Source of the DNA: Megalobrama amblycephala
Taxonomy: Eukaryota > Chordata > Actinopteri > Cypriniformes > Xenocyprididae
NCBI RefSeq assembly: GCF_018812025.1
Contig: NC_063045.1
Coordinates: 19,997,420-20,061,419, forward strand
Reading direction: 5' to 3'
DNA: 64,000 nucleotides
In this document: one piece after another, positions 62,913 to 64,000 of the stretch
How positions within the stretch are numbered: the first letter of the stretch is position 1
Layout of the letters: every line of letters starts with the position of its first letter
Translations under genes and position numbers: made by a program
The notes under the pieces: generated by a model
Told to the model about the DNA's origin: nothing
Seen by the model: the letters and a program-made list of their open reading frames with translations, nothing else
Database searches by the model: none

Positions 62913-62928
62913 AAGACCCAGTGTTTTT

Positions 62929-64000
62929 GAGGTAATTACAAAACCAAACACACCAACCTGAGCCCTTATTTTTATTGCGTATTTACGATTTCACACCGCC
63001 GTCATATATCCACATGTGGGTAAATTAGTGGGACAGTGTATAATGACTTTCATGAGGGTTTGTTTAAGGTCAGGACCCTTGTGTGTGTTGACACAGCTGC
63101 CGTGAGGGCACTGCGGAAGAAAGACGCATGGAAGTTCATGTAAAGCTGGCCTGAGCTCAGGGTCAGGGCCAGTCATGGCATGTACAAGTATGCGAATTAA
63201 ATGCGACATATTGGCTTCCTGGATTTGGCATATATGTTGCATTATGAAGATTGTGTTTGTGTTAGGTGTGCTGCATTTCAAGGATCCTTTGTCCTGAGTC
63301 ATCTCTCAACATGACCATCATTACTGTCACCGGAGCAGCGCCTGTCTGTAACGTTACATGCTAAGGAAGTGAAGTGGGGATTGCGTGCTCATCGGTTCTT
63401 GAGCTCAACCACTAGTGACCTTTGTCCGTCACAAACCACCTTGACATGCAAAATAACCACATTGTGGGTCATGCAATGAGTGCTAACTGAATTTTCTTTG
63501 CTAAATTTGTACACCAAGTTGTTCCAGAGTAAGAGTTTTGTTTTACTTTGCATTATTGCTGGATTATTTTAGTGATTTTGTGTGTATAACTCCAGATGTC
63601 TAAAGTCTTTATAACTTTAAAAAAGTAAATATCGATATCTAGAACTCTTCAATGAAGCTACTATTTCTGTTATCCAAAATGCTAATTTTAGCAACTGTTC
63701 TTGCACAGGTAGTGATCCAGGCTTTGCCATTTCAATCTTAACAGCAGGCCATCCAGCTATCTTTTCAAAAACATCAAGGATCAACATGACATGCTGTAAT
63801 TATCTTTAACTTTAAACTTCATGATGCTCGACTGCTCATTCATATTCTCTGCTTCACCCATGGAGCTGGATTAGCATCCAGATGTCACAATGTGATGGGG
63901 CTCACCTACGTGAAATGGTCCATGAAGACACAAGCTGATATGTCCTGTATCTACTGATCACTTGGGCTCAGTTGACATTTCGGTCCCTTTGTCTGTTAAT
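62929..64000. other. Noncoding sequence, nothing recognised
   Basis: Balanced composition with no transposon ends. A 103-codon minus-strand frame (62991-63302) matches no family. It may be regulatory or intronic DNA continuing past the window. Confidence 0.4.

Overview
The window looks like nuclear DNA from a teleost fish, most likely a cyprinid. It is AT-rich and has intron-containing genes with GT-AG junctions. It also carries long TA and CA microsatellites and many nested DNA transposons and foldback MITEs (hAT-like, Tc1-like and the 'gttagttcaccc' family) typical of carp and zebrafish relatives. No bacterial or viral genes were seen. Family names for repeats rest on recognised termini and motifs, not on a database search.

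Layout. 27-1247 (+) is a complete five-exon granzyme-like serine protease gene. 1599-2543 is a hAT-type non-autonomous element with a near-perfect 8-bp target duplication. 5279-7200 (-) is cirbpb-like (cold-inducible RNA-binding protein), with a 5'UTR exon, five coding exons and a long 3' region. From about 7.3 kb to the end, roughly 57 kb, I find no convincing host exon. This part is intergenic or intronic sequence carrying: a Tc1-like relic (9.5-11.1 kb); a 3.2-kb array of 72-bp units with a 769-bp higher-order duplication (13.08-16.27 kb); a second Tc1-like relic (19.6-20.8 kb); a foldback MITE with a nested hAT-like palindrome (23.2-24.5 kb); a tRNA-derived SINE beside a (CA)58 tract (24.9-25.2 kb); a three-element nest (28.1-29.9 kb); a 53-bp-arm hairpin (33.8 kb); a tandem segmental duplication (34.9-36.1 kb); several MITEs (38-45 kb); a 2.9-kb inverted repeat with ~700-bp arms (51.6-54.5 kb); a hAT-like element with an exact 8-bp target duplication and a palindromic MITE inside it (57.6-59.4 kb); and a 5'-truncated L1-like LINE with a 15-bp target duplication (62.4-62.9 kb).

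The two genes are unrelated in function: one encodes a secreted or granule protease of cytotoxic or mast-type immune cells, the other a stress-responsive RNA-binding protein. Their closeness may be old, because human CIRBP and several granzyme or neutrophil protease genes both lie in 19p13.3. Stretches of non-repetitive, balanced-composition sequence between the transposons are candidate conserved noncoding elements, but this cannot be shown from one sequence. The main structural novelties are the 72-bp array, which is open in long minus-strand frames because 72 is a multiple of 3, and the large inverted repeat near 53 kb.
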